Source of the DNA: Erysipelotrichaceae bacterium UBA4808
Lineage (GTDB): Bacteria; Bacillota_I; Bacilli_A; Erysipelotrichales; Erysipelotrichaceae
Direction: 5' to 3'
Assembly (NCBI GenBank): GCA_002402585.1
Contig: DHGC01000056.1
Location: 1-9,688 of the forward strand
DNA length: 9,688 nt
Shown here in pieces: positions 1-6,772 of the stretch. The translations under genes and the position numbers were made by a program. Below the pieces are notes generated by a model. That model made no database searches, was not told the origin of the DNA, and worked only from the letters and a program-made list of their open reading frames with translations. How positions within the stretch are numbered: the first letter of the stretch is position 1; every line of letters begins with the position of its first letter.

Positions 1-218
1 TCCATACTGCCAATTTCTTGGTTGTAGAAGAGAATCGATCCTTCAGCGGGTTCAATCAAACCCGATAGTGTCCGTAAGGTCGAGGTTTTCCCTGCACCAT
101 TCGCACCCAAGATGGCTACGACATCCCCTTCAAACACTTCCATATCGATGCCTTTGATGGCTTCGATGGCTCCATAACGAACCTTTAGACCTTTGACGAA
201 GAGTGCTGTTTTACGCAT
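1..218 (-). CDS. livF: LivF-type ABC transporter ATPase, N-terminal part (runs off the window)
   Basis: ATP-binding subunit of a branched-chain-amino-acid-type (HAAT) ABC importer. It would pair with LivG on the cytoplasmic face of the LivH/LivM membrane pair and power uptake by ATP hydrolysis. Only the first 72 codons are present. They read MRKTALFVKGLKVRYGAIEA, then the Walker A loop GANGAGKT at residues 38-45, followed by TSTLRTLSGLIEPAEGSI, which is typical of LivF. Q-loop, signature and Walker B lie outside. The start is ATG at 218, chosen because a perfect AGGAGG (225-230) sits 6 nt upstream and the ATG overlaps the livG stop by 8 bp. Assignment as LivF rather than a second LivG rests on the short sequence between strand 1 and Walker A and on gene order. 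Its strong ribosome site suggests it need not depend on coupling. Confidence 0.93.
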   Translation of the reverse strand, partial: MRKTALFVKGLKVRYGAIEAIKGIDMEVFEGDVVAILGANGAGKTSTLRTLSGLIEPAEGSILFYNQEIGSM

Positions 219-1014
219 ATTCTTCCTCCTTAGAACCTAAGTAGGCTTCTTGAACCAAAGGATTCGCTTGAATCTCCTTTGCCGTTCCTTCGGCTAGAAA
301 CTTACCGAAAGAAATCGCACAGATACGATCACACACATCCATCACCAATCGCATGTCATGTTCAACCAAGAGCACGGAACAATCAAAATTGTCTCGAATG
401 CGTCGAATAAGTTGTGCCAATTGAAGGGTCTCCACATCATTCAAGCCTGCCGCGGGTTCATCCAGGATGATCAAGCTGGGACGACACATCAAAGTGCGTG
501 CCAATTCAACTTTCTTGAGAATCCCATACGGTTGGCCCCAGACCAACATATCCTTGCGATCATAAATATCAAGTTTTCTTAAGATATCTTCCGCTTCTTC
601 GCGTAGTTCCTTTTCTTCTTTACGAGCACGCGGTAGCTTTAAGGCTTGTTCCAACATCGATGCTTTGAAGTCGATATGCGCCCCAATTAGGACATTGTCT
701 AGGACACTGAGTTCACGAATGAGTTCAACGTTTTGGAAGGTTCGAACCAAACCCAAGCGTATGATTTCATGAACCTTATGGTCCACAAGATTCGTACTGC
801 CACCCTCTTTCAATCTAAATTCGATGGTACCTTTGTTTGGTTTATAGAATTGTGTGATGCAGTTGAAGACCGTTGTCTTACCCGCCCCATTGGGACCGAT
901 CAAACCATAGATCTCATTCTTACGAATGCTGAAACTCAAATCATCGACTGCTTTGAGACCCCCGAAATGAATGGAGAGATGATCGATCTTTAGAACTTCA
1001 TTTTCACTTAACAT
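211..1014 (-). CDS. livG: LivG-type branched-chain amino acid ABC transporter ATPase
   Basis: Cytoplasmic ATPase of the HAAT importer, 267 aa, a normal length for LivG. Visible motifs are Walker A GPNGAGKT (40-47), Q-loop Gln in RTFQNVEL (94), the ABC-signature region QPYGILKKVELARTL (161-175), Walker B LIILDEPAAGLN (181-192) and the switch histidine in LLVEHDM (219). The LivG-specific long insert between Walker A and the Q-loop and the EHDM motif separate it from LivF. The signature is noncanonical (PYG instead of LSGGQ), but LivG proteins commonly have LPYG or LSYG here; the Ile-Leu-Lys that replaces the usual Leu-Gln-Arg is less common. The ATG at 1014 overlaps the livM stop (1004-1006) by 11 bp. 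An AAGGGAG at 1024-1030 lies 9 nt upstream of it. Confidence 0.95.
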   Translation of the reverse strand: MLSENEVLKIDHLSIHFGGLKAVDDLSFSIRKNEIYGLIGPNGAGKTTVFNCITQFYKPNKGTIEFRLKEGGSTNLVDHKVHEIIRLGLVRTFQNVELIRELSVLDNVLIGAHIDFKASMLEQALKLPRARKEEKELREEAEDILRKLDIYDRKDMLVWGQPYGILKKVELARTLMCRPSLIILDEPAAGLNDVETLQLAQLIRRIRDNFDCSVLLVEHDMRLVMDVCDRICAISFGKFLAEGTAKEIQANPLVQEAYLGSKEEEYA

Positions 1015-2035
1015 CGCTTCGATCTCCCTTCTTAAGCAGCTTTAAAGCCCAGCGTCGAATGTCTTTGAAGATCATGACAATCCCATTGGGATAAAACATG
1101 ATGACCAAGATGATCAAGACACCATTCAAGGTATAGGACAACTGACTGAAATAGGGAATTTGTTTTAAGAATAAATCCGGAACCGCAAAGACAATGAACG
1201 CACCCAAGACCGTTCCATAAATCGAACGGAGACCCCCGATGACGATCATCGCCAGGAAATCCAAGGATAACTTCATGGTCCAAGAGGACGGATAGGAATA
1301 ACGAATGAAATGCACATACAGAACACCCGCAACCGATGCGAAGATGGTTGCCAAGGCAAAGGCCACCAAACGATACTTAAGCAGATTGACACCCATGGCT
1401 TGAGCCGCAGCTTCAGAACCACGCATGGCATTCAATGCACGTCCAATTTGACCATTCACCAAGTTATAGGTGATAAGCATGACGACGATCAAGACAAATA
1501 CAATCAACCAATAGGTACTGGCACGATCCAATTGGATCACACCAAACAATTGTGGAAATTTCGCCGACTTACCACTAAACGCTCCGGTAAATTGATCGAA
1601 TTCTTCAAACGTCTTACGTAAAATTTCAGATACCGCTAATGTCGCTATTGCGAGATACAAACCTTCAATCTTGAGTGAAACCAAACCAACCAAAACACCG
1701 ATGAATGTCGGCACCAGAATTGCCGCAATCATAGCGACTTCGAAGGGTAAGCCCATATCCACGGTGAGGTAGGCTGAGATATAACTCGCAAGACCCATGA
1801 ACCCAGCTGTACCCAAGGAGATGAGTCCCGACCAACCAAGGAGTACGTTGAGACCCAATGCCGCAATGGCATAGATAAGTGCGACGCCTACCGTGGTGAT
1901 ATAACCCGATTTGATAAAGCTGAATTGTGTGGATAAGAGTGGCAAGGTACTGAGAACCAAGCCAAAGAGGATAAACTGCAAATACGGATTCTTAATCCAT
2001 GCTTTAAAGTCTAGCTGTGTTTTACTTTTGTTCAT
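1004..2035 (-). CDS. livM: LivM-type branched-chain amino acid ABC transporter permease
   Basis: Integral membrane permease, 343 aa from the chosen start, forming the translocation path with LivH. Family landmarks: LNVLLGWSGLISLGTAGFMG (63-82; LivM usually has LNLxxGYAGQLSLGHAAFMG), EGLYLAIATLAVSEILR (124-140), GRALNAMRGSEAAAQAMGVN (198-217, the cytoplasmic loop that contacts the ATPase), and LAMIVIGGLRSIYGTVLGAF (261-280). Several hydrophobic spans are evident, starting with residues 19-35. A longer reading from TTG at 2071 has no Shine-Dalgarno and would overlap livH; ATG at 2035 has AGGTG 4 nt upstream and follows the livH stop by 7 bp. The substrate cannot be read from a permease alone: HAAT systems carry branched-chain amino acids, urea, amides and various carboxylates. 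Confidence 0.94.
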   Translation of the reverse strand: MNKSKTQLDFKAWIKNPYLQFILFGLVLSTLPLLSTQFSFIKSGYITTVGVALIYAIAALGLNVLLGWSGLISLGTAGFMGLASYISAYLTVDMGLPFEVAMIAAILVPTFIGVLVGLVSLKIEGLYLAIATLAVSEILRKTFEEFDQFTGAFSGKSAKFPQLFGVIQLDRASTYWLIVFVLIVVMLITYNLVNGQIGRALNAMRGSEAAAQAMGVNLLKYRLVAFALATIFASVAGVLYVHFIRYSYPSSWTMKLSLDFLAMIVIGGLRSIYGTVLGAFIVFAVPDLFLKQIPYFSQLSYTLNGVLIILVIMFYPNGIVMIFKDIRRWALKLLKKGDRSDVK

Positions 2036-2039
2036 CGCA

Positions 2040-2044
2040 CACCT
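2040..2044 (-). promoter_or_regulatory. Ribosome binding site that sets the livM start
   Basis: AGGTG on the minus strand ends 4 nt before ATG 2035 and overlaps the livH stop codon TAG (2043-2045). It is modest, so livM translation probably leans on ribosomes finishing livH. No comparable site precedes the TTG at 2071. Confidence 0.6.
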
Positions 2045-2918
2045 ACACTTTCTTAACAACTTTCTTACCAATCAAACCATAAGGTCTGAAGATCAAGAAG
2101 ATGAGAATCAAGACATATAAGATTTGTCCACCCCAAACCGAATTAAAATAATAAAGCAACATATTACGACTGATCCCGATGATATAAGCACCGAGGATAG
2201 GTCCATAGAAGGTCTGAAATCCTCCAAAGACACAGGCAATCAAGGCATTCACTTGAACCACATCCATCAGATTTAAATTGACAGAAGTCGTAGGGGCAAT
2301 CATGACCCCTGCGAGTAAACCCAAGACCGCAGCTAAAGCCCAAGCCCCTAAAGTGACTGTTTTTGTTGGGACACCCATTAATCGTGCTGTATATTCATTG
2401 GATGCGGTGGTACGAACCGCCAAACCCACTTTCGTATTTTGTAGGATATAGAACAGGATGAACATCAACGTGAATCCAAACACTATATTAAATAAACCAT
2501 TGTATGAAAGATTCGCACCCAGGATATTGACATTGCCCTCCGGAATCAGACGTGGAAGATTTAGAGGATCCACCCCAAAGAGCATTGGAGCCAAACCCAA
2601 TACCACCATAATCAATCCCAAAGTGATGATTTGTTTCGCAACCGGCGATACTTTCTTCGTGTGGCGAATGACGAGATAATCAATTGTGAAACCCATCAAT
2701 ATTGCCGTTCCGACACCACCCAAGATGGCCAACCACAAAGGAAAGCCTGCTTGAATCACAAGGAAGGTCACGACATAGGTATTGAACATCCCCACAGCGC
2801 CTTGCGCAAAGTTTGTGATGTTGGATGTGCGATAAATGACGATGATCCCCAAAGCGGCCAAGGCATAGACACTCCCCGATTCCAAACTTCTAAGAAGGAT
2901 TTGTACGAATGTACTCAT
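2043..2918 (-). CDS. livH: LivH-type branched-chain amino acid ABC transporter permease
   Basis: Integral membrane permease of the HAAT importer, 291 aa from ATG 2918. Diagnostic segments: GSVYALAALGIIVIYRTSNI (15-34), the LivH motif TNFAQGAVGM (35-44; usually INFAHGExxM, with Gln here in place of His), TASNEYTARLMGVPT (171-185, the ATPase-contact loop), and the C-terminal LIFRPYGLIGKK (275-286). About eight hydrophobic stretches are visible. The longer reading to TTG 2954 is rejected: ATG 2918 has GGGGAG at 2926-2931 with a 7-nt spacer, and it overlaps the stop of the condensing-enzyme gene as ATGA. That overlap ties transporter translation directly to the upstream enzyme genes, which is unusual for liv permeases. 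Confidence 0.95.
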   Translation of the reverse strand: MSTFVQILLRSLESGSVYALAALGIIVIYRTSNITNFAQGAVGMFNTYVVTFLVIQAGFPLWLAILGGVGTAILMGFTIDYLVIRHTKKVSPVAKQIITLGLIMVVLGLAPMLFGVDPLNLPRLIPEGNVNILGANLSYNGLFNIVFGFTLMFILFYILQNTKVGLAVRTTASNEYTARLMGVPTKTVTLGAWALAAVLGLLAGVMIAPTTSVNLNLMDVVQVNALIACVFGGFQTFYGPILGAYIIGISRNMLLYYFNSVWGGQILYVLILIFLIFRPYGLIGKKVVKKV

Positions 2919-3937
2919 TGAACGTCTCCCCACTGTACGATATTCGATGCCCAAACATAGCCAATACCTGCTGCCAACATACAGACAACGGTCCCATCTT
3001 TGACCTGACCCGATTCAAGCGCTAAGCATAAGGATAGGATTTGATCAACTTGGCCCATATGTCCATAGTTCTCAAGGTAGATGCTTTTATCTTCGCTTAA
3101 ACCAAGATCTTTAAGCATGCCATTATGAGCGGAACGTTTGATATGTAGGATATCCAAATAACCAATATCCGAACGCTTCATTTTAGACTTACGCAAAGCC
3201 TCATCAATGCAAGTCAACCAGTTATTTTGTGACACTGCATTTAAACGATTCTTCATTTTTTCAGCATCGAGCAAGCGTAACGATTTCTTTCCTTCCTCGA
3301 CATTGTCTTTATTCATTGGATTTGCGATGCCACCGATTTCCACACCTGCTGTACGTGCCAATGAACCATCTGAGATGATGTGTGAGCCCAAGAGTAGATT
3401 CTTCTTTAAGCCTTTACGCAGAATCAAAGCTCCACCACCTGCCGATAAGTTGTACATCATCGACATGTTTCTATCTGTATAATCTATAAAATCTCCATTT
3501 CGGTAACCACCACATACAAGAATCGTGTCAATCTCTTCATCTGCAATCAACATATCCTTAGCCATCTTCAACGCCGTTACCGATGTGCAACAACGATTTT
3601 GAACGTCAATACCCCAAGCATTCACAGCCCCGATTCGATCTTGAATGTATAAAGCGGAGGTCGTGAGGGGGTATTCTTTCCATTCTTCCCCGAAACATAG
3701 AATAACATCGATGTCTTTGGGATCGATTCCGGCATTTTCAATCGCCTTTAAGGAAGCAAGGGCACCCATCTCTTGAGTTCCATCTTTTTCATAGGGTATT
3801 GTCTTTTCAACGATACCCAGTTTCTCAACGATGGCTGGTTCACTCCAAATACCTTGTGTGGCATCAGCGATTTCCTTAGCACTCATTCTTCCTTCAGGAA
3901 GATAGACCCCCAAACCTAATATTCCAACTGTTTCCAT
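2915..3937 (-). CDS. KAS III-like (FabH/thiolase fold) condensing enzyme, divergent
   Basis: A 340-aa member of the 3-oxoacyl-ACP synthase III superfamily, which forms or exchanges beta-ketoacyl thioesters through an acyl-Cys intermediate. The N-terminal half opens with GILGLGVYLPEGRMSAKEIA (5-24). The nucleophile is Cys116 in DVQNRCCTSVTAL (111-123), aligned with FabH DVAAACAGF, and a second Cys follows directly. The C-terminal half has His265 (LDILHIKRSAH), the FabH PHQAN histidine, then ENYGHMGQVDQ (289-299) and AAGIGYVWAS (322-331), matching FabH GGGFTWGS. Where FabH has the triad Asn (HGNTSA) this protein has His293. It is therefore unlikely to be housekeeping FabH; CoA-linked substrates fit its neighbours better (inference). 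The ATG at 3937 shares one base with the hydrolase stop (TAATG). Its AAGGAG is 11 nt upstream and lies in a hairpin. Alternatives are an HMG-CoA-synthase-like or OleA-like enzyme. Confidence 0.85.
   Translation of the reverse strand: METVGILGLGVYLPEGRMSAKEIADATQGIWSEPAIVEKLGIVEKTIPYEKDGTQEMGALASLKAIENAGIDPKDIDVILCFGEEWKEYPLTTSALYIQDRIGAVNAWGIDVQNRCCTSVTALKMAKDMLIADEEIDTILVCGGYRNGDFIDYTDRNMSMMYNLSAGGGALILRKGLKKNLLLGSHIISDGSLARTAGVEIGGIANPMNKDNVEEGKKSLRLLDAEKMKNRLNAVSQNNWLTCIDEALRKSKMKRSDIGYLDILHIKRSAHNGMLKDLGLSEDKSIYLENYGHMGQVDQILSLCLALESGQVKDGTVVCMLAAGIGYVWASNIVQWGDVQ
2926..2931 (-). promoter_or_regulatory. Ribosome binding site that sets the livH start
   Basis: GGGGAG on the minus strand lies 7 nt before ATG 2918, inside the last codons of the KAS III-like gene. 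It supports the 291-aa LivH over the TTG 2954 reading. Confidence 0.75.
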
Positions 3938-4827
3938 TAAACGAAGTGCTCCTTGAGCACTTTGATGTATGCATCAAAACAATCGGTTGGCAAAGAGTGA
4001 CCCCCTTCAAACGGAATCAATACGGCTTGATCACCAAAATGTTGTTTCATTTCTTCTGCTTGGTTGAATGGAATGACATAGTCATTTTTCCCATGCAAGA
4101 TAACGATCGGAGCTTGAATCAATAGCATACGTCCACTGCCCCTTCCGATATGATTGTTTTCAGAAGTCATGTTAAAATGAACCAGACTATAATCCACATC
4201 CACCAAATTACGTTGCTTCAACATCGCTTCTAAATACGCATCGTAATCCTCTTCATTGGGTTGAACGGTATTATAAATAACCGCATTCCAAATCATTTTG
4301 AGCAAGTCTTTATTGCGTGTCGCATAAGCCGTTAAAATCGGTAACACTTGAACTGGATCGACTTTGATTTCTTCTTTAGTCGTGATCAATTGCGTAAGAA
4401 CAGGCTGTCCTTTTTCGTCCTTCTTGAACATTGGAAAACCTTTGATGCCGACAGAATCCAATAAGAAGACTTTCTTTACGCGCTCTGGCATATCCGCTGC
4501 TAATTCCAAGACGACACCACCACCGGTCGACCAACCTAGGATATTGAAATCTTTGAGATCCAAAGCTTTGATCCAAAGTTGAATGTCTTCGCTGAAATCA
4601 TGGAGACTATTGAGTTCATAATGATACGAACTATCCCCAAAGCCTCGCATATCAACGGCATAAACTTTATACTCTGCTTCAAGTGCTTCCATGGTTGTCT
4701 GGAAGTGAACTGAAGAACTCATGTTGCCATGAACCAAGATAACTGTCTTTGATCCATTTCCTGCTTCACGATACGCAATGGTTTCGCCATTGCTTAACAA
4801 TAAACTTTTTACTTCATAGTTTTTCAT
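3937..4827 (-). CDS. Alpha/beta hydrolase (serine nucleophile)
   Basis: A 296-aa cytoplasmic alpha/beta hydrolase; no signal peptide is visible. The oxyanion-hole motif is HGN (33-35). The nucleophile elbow GWSTGG places Ser100, the acid is Asp249 in HGKNDYVIP, and the histidine is His277 in EGGHSLP. DMRGFGDSSYHYE (59-71) and the LSxGxGGG-like elbow are typical of the family; an enlarged cap domain spans roughly residues 125-235. The Ser nucleophile excludes PHA synthase (PhaC), which uses Cys. Between a beta-ketoacyl reductase and a condensing enzyme, a thioesterase, lactone or ester hydrolase, or C-C (beta-diketone) hydrolase are all possible; none is provable here. The ATG at 4827 shares one base with the SDR stop (TAATG). 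The nearest GGAGG (4840-4844) is 12 nt away, so translation is probably coupled. Confidence 0.88.
   Translation of the reverse strand: MKNYEVKSLLLSNGETIAYREAGNGSKTVILVHGNMSSSVHFQTTMEALEAEYKVYAVDMRGFGDSSYHYELNSLHDFSEDIQLWIKALDLKDFNILGWSTGGGVVLELAADMPERVKKVFLLDSVGIKGFPMFKKDEKGQPVLTQLITTKEEIKVDPVQVLPILTAYATRNKDLLKMIWNAVIYNTVQPNEEDYDAYLEAMLKQRNLVDVDYSLVHFNMTSENNHIGRGSGRMLLIQAPIVILHGKNDYVIPFNQAEEMKQHFGDQAVLIPFEGGHSLPTDCFDAYIKVLKEHFV
3944..3978 (-). promoter_or_regulatory. Two tandem perfect hairpins at the hydrolase/condensing-enzyme junction
   Basis: In the mRNA sense the first hairpin is TTTGATG-CATA-CATCAAA (3978-3961), a 7-bp stem with a 4-nt loop. It is followed at once by AAGTGCTC-AAG-GAGCACTT (3962-3944), an 8-bp stem with a 3-nt loop; the two share two A residues. 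They lie in the last codons of the hydrolase gene. The second hairpin holds the AAGGAG (3949-3954) that would serve the condensing enzyme starting at 3937. Likely role (inference): keep that ribosome site closed unless ribosomes translate through the end of the hydrolase, or cause partial polarity, since the hairpin is followed by the T-rich TTCGTTTA. There is no clean U-tract, so I do not call it a terminator. Confidence 0.6.
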
Positions 4828-5546
4828 TAAAGTCGCATGCCTCCATTGGGCTCAATCACTTGACCCGTGATATACGATGCCTCTTCACTTGCTAAAAACA
4901 AAGCCACACTTGCGATTTCTTCTGGCTGGCCTAAGCGACCCAACATCGTCATCGCTGCGAATTTATCCAATAGATCTTGAGGAACGGTTTTCAAGATGTC
5001 CGTCATGACATAGCCTGGCGCAATCGCATTGACACGCACATTGCCACCCTTCATACCGAATTCTTTAGCCCAAGTCTTGGTTAAGCCAATGACACCCGCT
5101 TTGGATGCGGCATAGTTTGCTTGACCGATATTACCAAACACACCTACGATCGATGCGATATTGATGATCGAACCGGTTTGTTTTGTCTGCATGTAAGGAC
5201 CCACGTGACGGGTCAGATTAAAGACACCTTTCAAATTGACATCAATGACCAAATCCCACATTTCTTCTGTCATCTTTCGTGTCAAAGCATCGCGGGTGAT
5301 CCCAGCATTGTTCACAAGGATATCAATCGTGCCATACTTCTCAACGACTTCTTTAAAGAAGGCTTCACATGCCGCACTGTCCGTCACATTCAACGTGTTC
5401 CCTTCGACATTCGGATGTGAGTAACTCATTTCGCCCATATCGGCCGCAATGACTTTTGCCCCTTCATTCGCAAAGGCAATTGCCATTGCTTGACCCAATC
5501 CACGTGCACCGCCTGTGATGATCGCTACTTTGTTTTCTAAACGCAT
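4827..5546 (-). CDS. SDR-family 3-oxoacyl-CoA/ACP reductase (FabG/PhaB-like), probably NAD(H)-linked
   Basis: A classical short-chain dehydrogenase/reductase of 239 aa, the usual size. It would interconvert beta-ketoacyl and beta-hydroxyacyl thioesters, for example acetoacetyl-CoA and 3-hydroxybutyryl-CoA. Motifs: cofactor loop TGGARGLG (11-18), NNAG (79-82), Asn104, and the catalytic Ser132, Tyr145 and Lys149 (YAASK); the C-terminus SYITGQVIEPNGG matches FabG. Asp37 at the end of beta-2 (VIAADMGE) replaces the small or basic residue of NADPH-type FabG and argues for NAD(H). I chose ATG 5546 over ATG 5552 (two codons upstream) because AAAGGAG at 5554-5560 is 7 nt from the former and only 1 nt from the latter. 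It follows the thiolase stop by 2 bp. It could be annotated fabG, but context suggests a pathway-specific reductase. Confidence 0.92.
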   Translation of the reverse strand: MRLENKVAIITGGARGLGQAMAIAFANEGAKVIAADMGEMSYSHPNVEGNTLNVTDSAACEAFFKEVVEKYGTIDILVNNAGITRDALTRKMTEEMWDLVIDVNLKGVFNLTRHVGPYMQTKQTGSIINIASIVGVFGNIGQANYAASKAGVIGLTKTWAKEFGMKGGNVRVNAIAPGYVMTDILKTVPQDLLDKFAAMTMLGRLGQPEEIASVALFLASEEASYITGQVIEPNGGMRL

Positions 5547-5548
5547 GT

Positions 5549-6766
5549 TCATTCTCCTTTGATATTACGAATGACAAGGGCTGTCCCCATGCCACCACCG
5601 ATACACAATGATGCTAAACCTAAATCCATATTCATCTGTTTCATTTCATGAACCAAGGTGACCAAGATTCGATTCCCACTGGCTCCGACCGGATGACCCA
5701 ATGCAATGGCGCCACCGTTTGGATTGGTTTTCTTCAATAAACCTTCTTCCGAAACTTGGTGTTCAATTGCCAACTCATGAATGACCCCAAGACTTTGAGC
5801 AGCGAATGCTTCATTCAATTCAATAACATTCATGTCACTGAGTTTGAGATCCGCATGTTTCAAAGCATTGCGAATCGCTGGGGTAGGACCTAAGCCCATA
5901 TAGAGTGGATCGACTCCCCCTTGACCAATACCGATGACTTCCGCCAACGGTGTCAAGCCAAGCTTTTCACACATCTCAGCACTTGCCAACAAGACGGCAC
6001 TCGCACCATCATTGATGCCCGATGCCGTACCCGCTGTGACACTACCGTCTTTCTTGAACGCTGGACGTAATGTCGCAAGCTTCTCGAGATTCGTTTTACG
6101 ATTTGGGAACTCGTCTGTTTCAAAGACAATCACTTCTTTTCCTTGTTTTACGGATATTGGAACGATTTCATTCTTGAAGACACCCGAATCCACCGCTTGA
6201 ATCGCTTTAAGTTGAGATTGATAAGCAAAAGCTTCTTGGGCTTCTCGGGAGATGTTGTAGCGATCCGCAATGTTTTCGGCCGTGATACCCATATGCACAT
6301 GATGGAAGGCATCCGTTAAGGCATCATCGATCATATGATCAGATAGGTTAAGTGTTCCCATTTTATGACCACTTCGCACTTCTTTCGGTAAAAGATACGG
6401 TGCCGCACTCATGACTTCGACACCACCGGCTAAGACAAGTTGATGAAGTCCCGCTTTGATGTTTGCATATCCAATCATAACGGCCTTCATTCCACTCCCA
6501 CAAGCCATATTCAAACTATACGCAGGTACAGTTTCAGGTACACCGCCCGCCAACGATACTTGTCGCGCAACACCTTGACCCTGTCCTGCAGGTAAAATAT
6601 TCCCCATGATCACTTCATCAATCAAATTTGGATCAACTTTCGTCTCAGCCAAAATCGCCTTGACGACTTCACCACCCAAGACCTGTGCTGATAAATTTTT
6701 AAGACTGCCTAAAAAAGAACCCGTTGCACTTCTTTTCGCACTTACGATATAAACTTTATTATCCAT
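5549..6766 (-). CDS. Thiolase, acetyl-CoA C-acetyltransferase type
   Basis: Soluble thiolase of 405 aa, slightly above the usual 390-395. It either condenses two acetyl-CoA to acetoacetyl-CoA or cleaves beta-ketoacyl-CoA with free CoA. All catalytic elements are present: acyl-accepting Cys89 (LNMACGSGMKA), NEAFAAQ (318-324), His358 (GGAIALGHPVGASG) and Cys388 (CIGGGMGTA). HMGITAENIADRYNISRE (158-175) is characteristic of the short-chain AtoB/ThlA class rather than FadA. It is the first gene of operon 2, and ATG 6766 is preceded by GTGAGG with a short spacer. No enoyl-CoA hydratase or acyl-CoA dehydrogenase is present, so a full beta-oxidation or butyrate pathway is not encoded here. The direction of the reaction is not decided by sequence. 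Confidence 0.95.
   Translation of the reverse strand: MDNKVYIVSAKRSATGSFLGSLKNLSAQVLGGEVVKAILAETKVDPNLIDEVIMGNILPAGQGQGVARQVSLAGGVPETVPAYSLNMACGSGMKAVMIGYANIKAGLHQLVLAGGVEVMSAAPYLLPKEVRSGHKMGTLNLSDHMIDDALTDAFHHVHMGITAENIADRYNISREAQEAFAYQSQLKAIQAVDSGVFKNEIVPISVKQGKEVIVFETDEFPNRKTNLEKLATLRPAFKKDGSVTAGTASGINDGASAVLLASAEMCEKLGLTPLAEVIGIGQGGVDPLYMGLGPTPAIRNALKHADLKLSDMNVIELNEAFAAQSLGVIHELAIEHQVSEEGLLKKTNPNGGAIALGHPVGASGNRILVTLVHEMKQMNMDLGLASLCIGGGMGTALVIRNIKGE
5554..5560 (-). promoter_or_regulatory. Ribosome binding site that sets the SDR start
   Basis: AAAGGAG on the minus strand, inside the last codons of the thiolase gene. The spacer is 7 nt to ATG 5546 and only 1 nt to ATG 5552, which favours the shorter protein. 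Confidence 0.8.
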
Positions 6767-6772
6767 GGACCC

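Noticed and set aside
2036..2071. Longer livM start at TTG 2071
   Set aside because: No Shine-Dalgarno; the extra residues are basic, Cys-containing and come from the livH C-terminal coding region read in another frame. ATG 2035 has a site at proper distance.
2631..2921. Plus-strand open frame opposite livH, and similar plus-strand frames elsewhere (for example 358-582, 1310-1621, 5121-5420, 7751-8011)
   Set aside because: They lie wholly opposite strongly supported minus-strand genes, lack good ribosome sites and show no recognisable domain; they are antisense shadows.
2915..3937. Housekeeping FabH of fatty acid synthesis
   Set aside because: The active-site surroundings (QNRCCTS, YGHMG) differ from FabH, and there is no acpP, fabD, fabF or accABCD nearby.
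3944..3962. Intrinsic terminator between the hydrolase and the condensing enzyme
   Set aside because: The stem is strong but is followed by TTCGTTTA, not a continuous U-tract, and the next gene starts a few bases later. Kept as a coupling or partial-polarity element.
3937..4827. Hydrolase as a class III PHA synthase (PhaC), suggested by the adjacent thiolase and PhaB-like reductase
   Set aside because: The nucleophile elbow is GWSTGG with Ser; PHA synthases use Cys, and the protein lacks PhaC landmarks. No PhaE or phasin is present.
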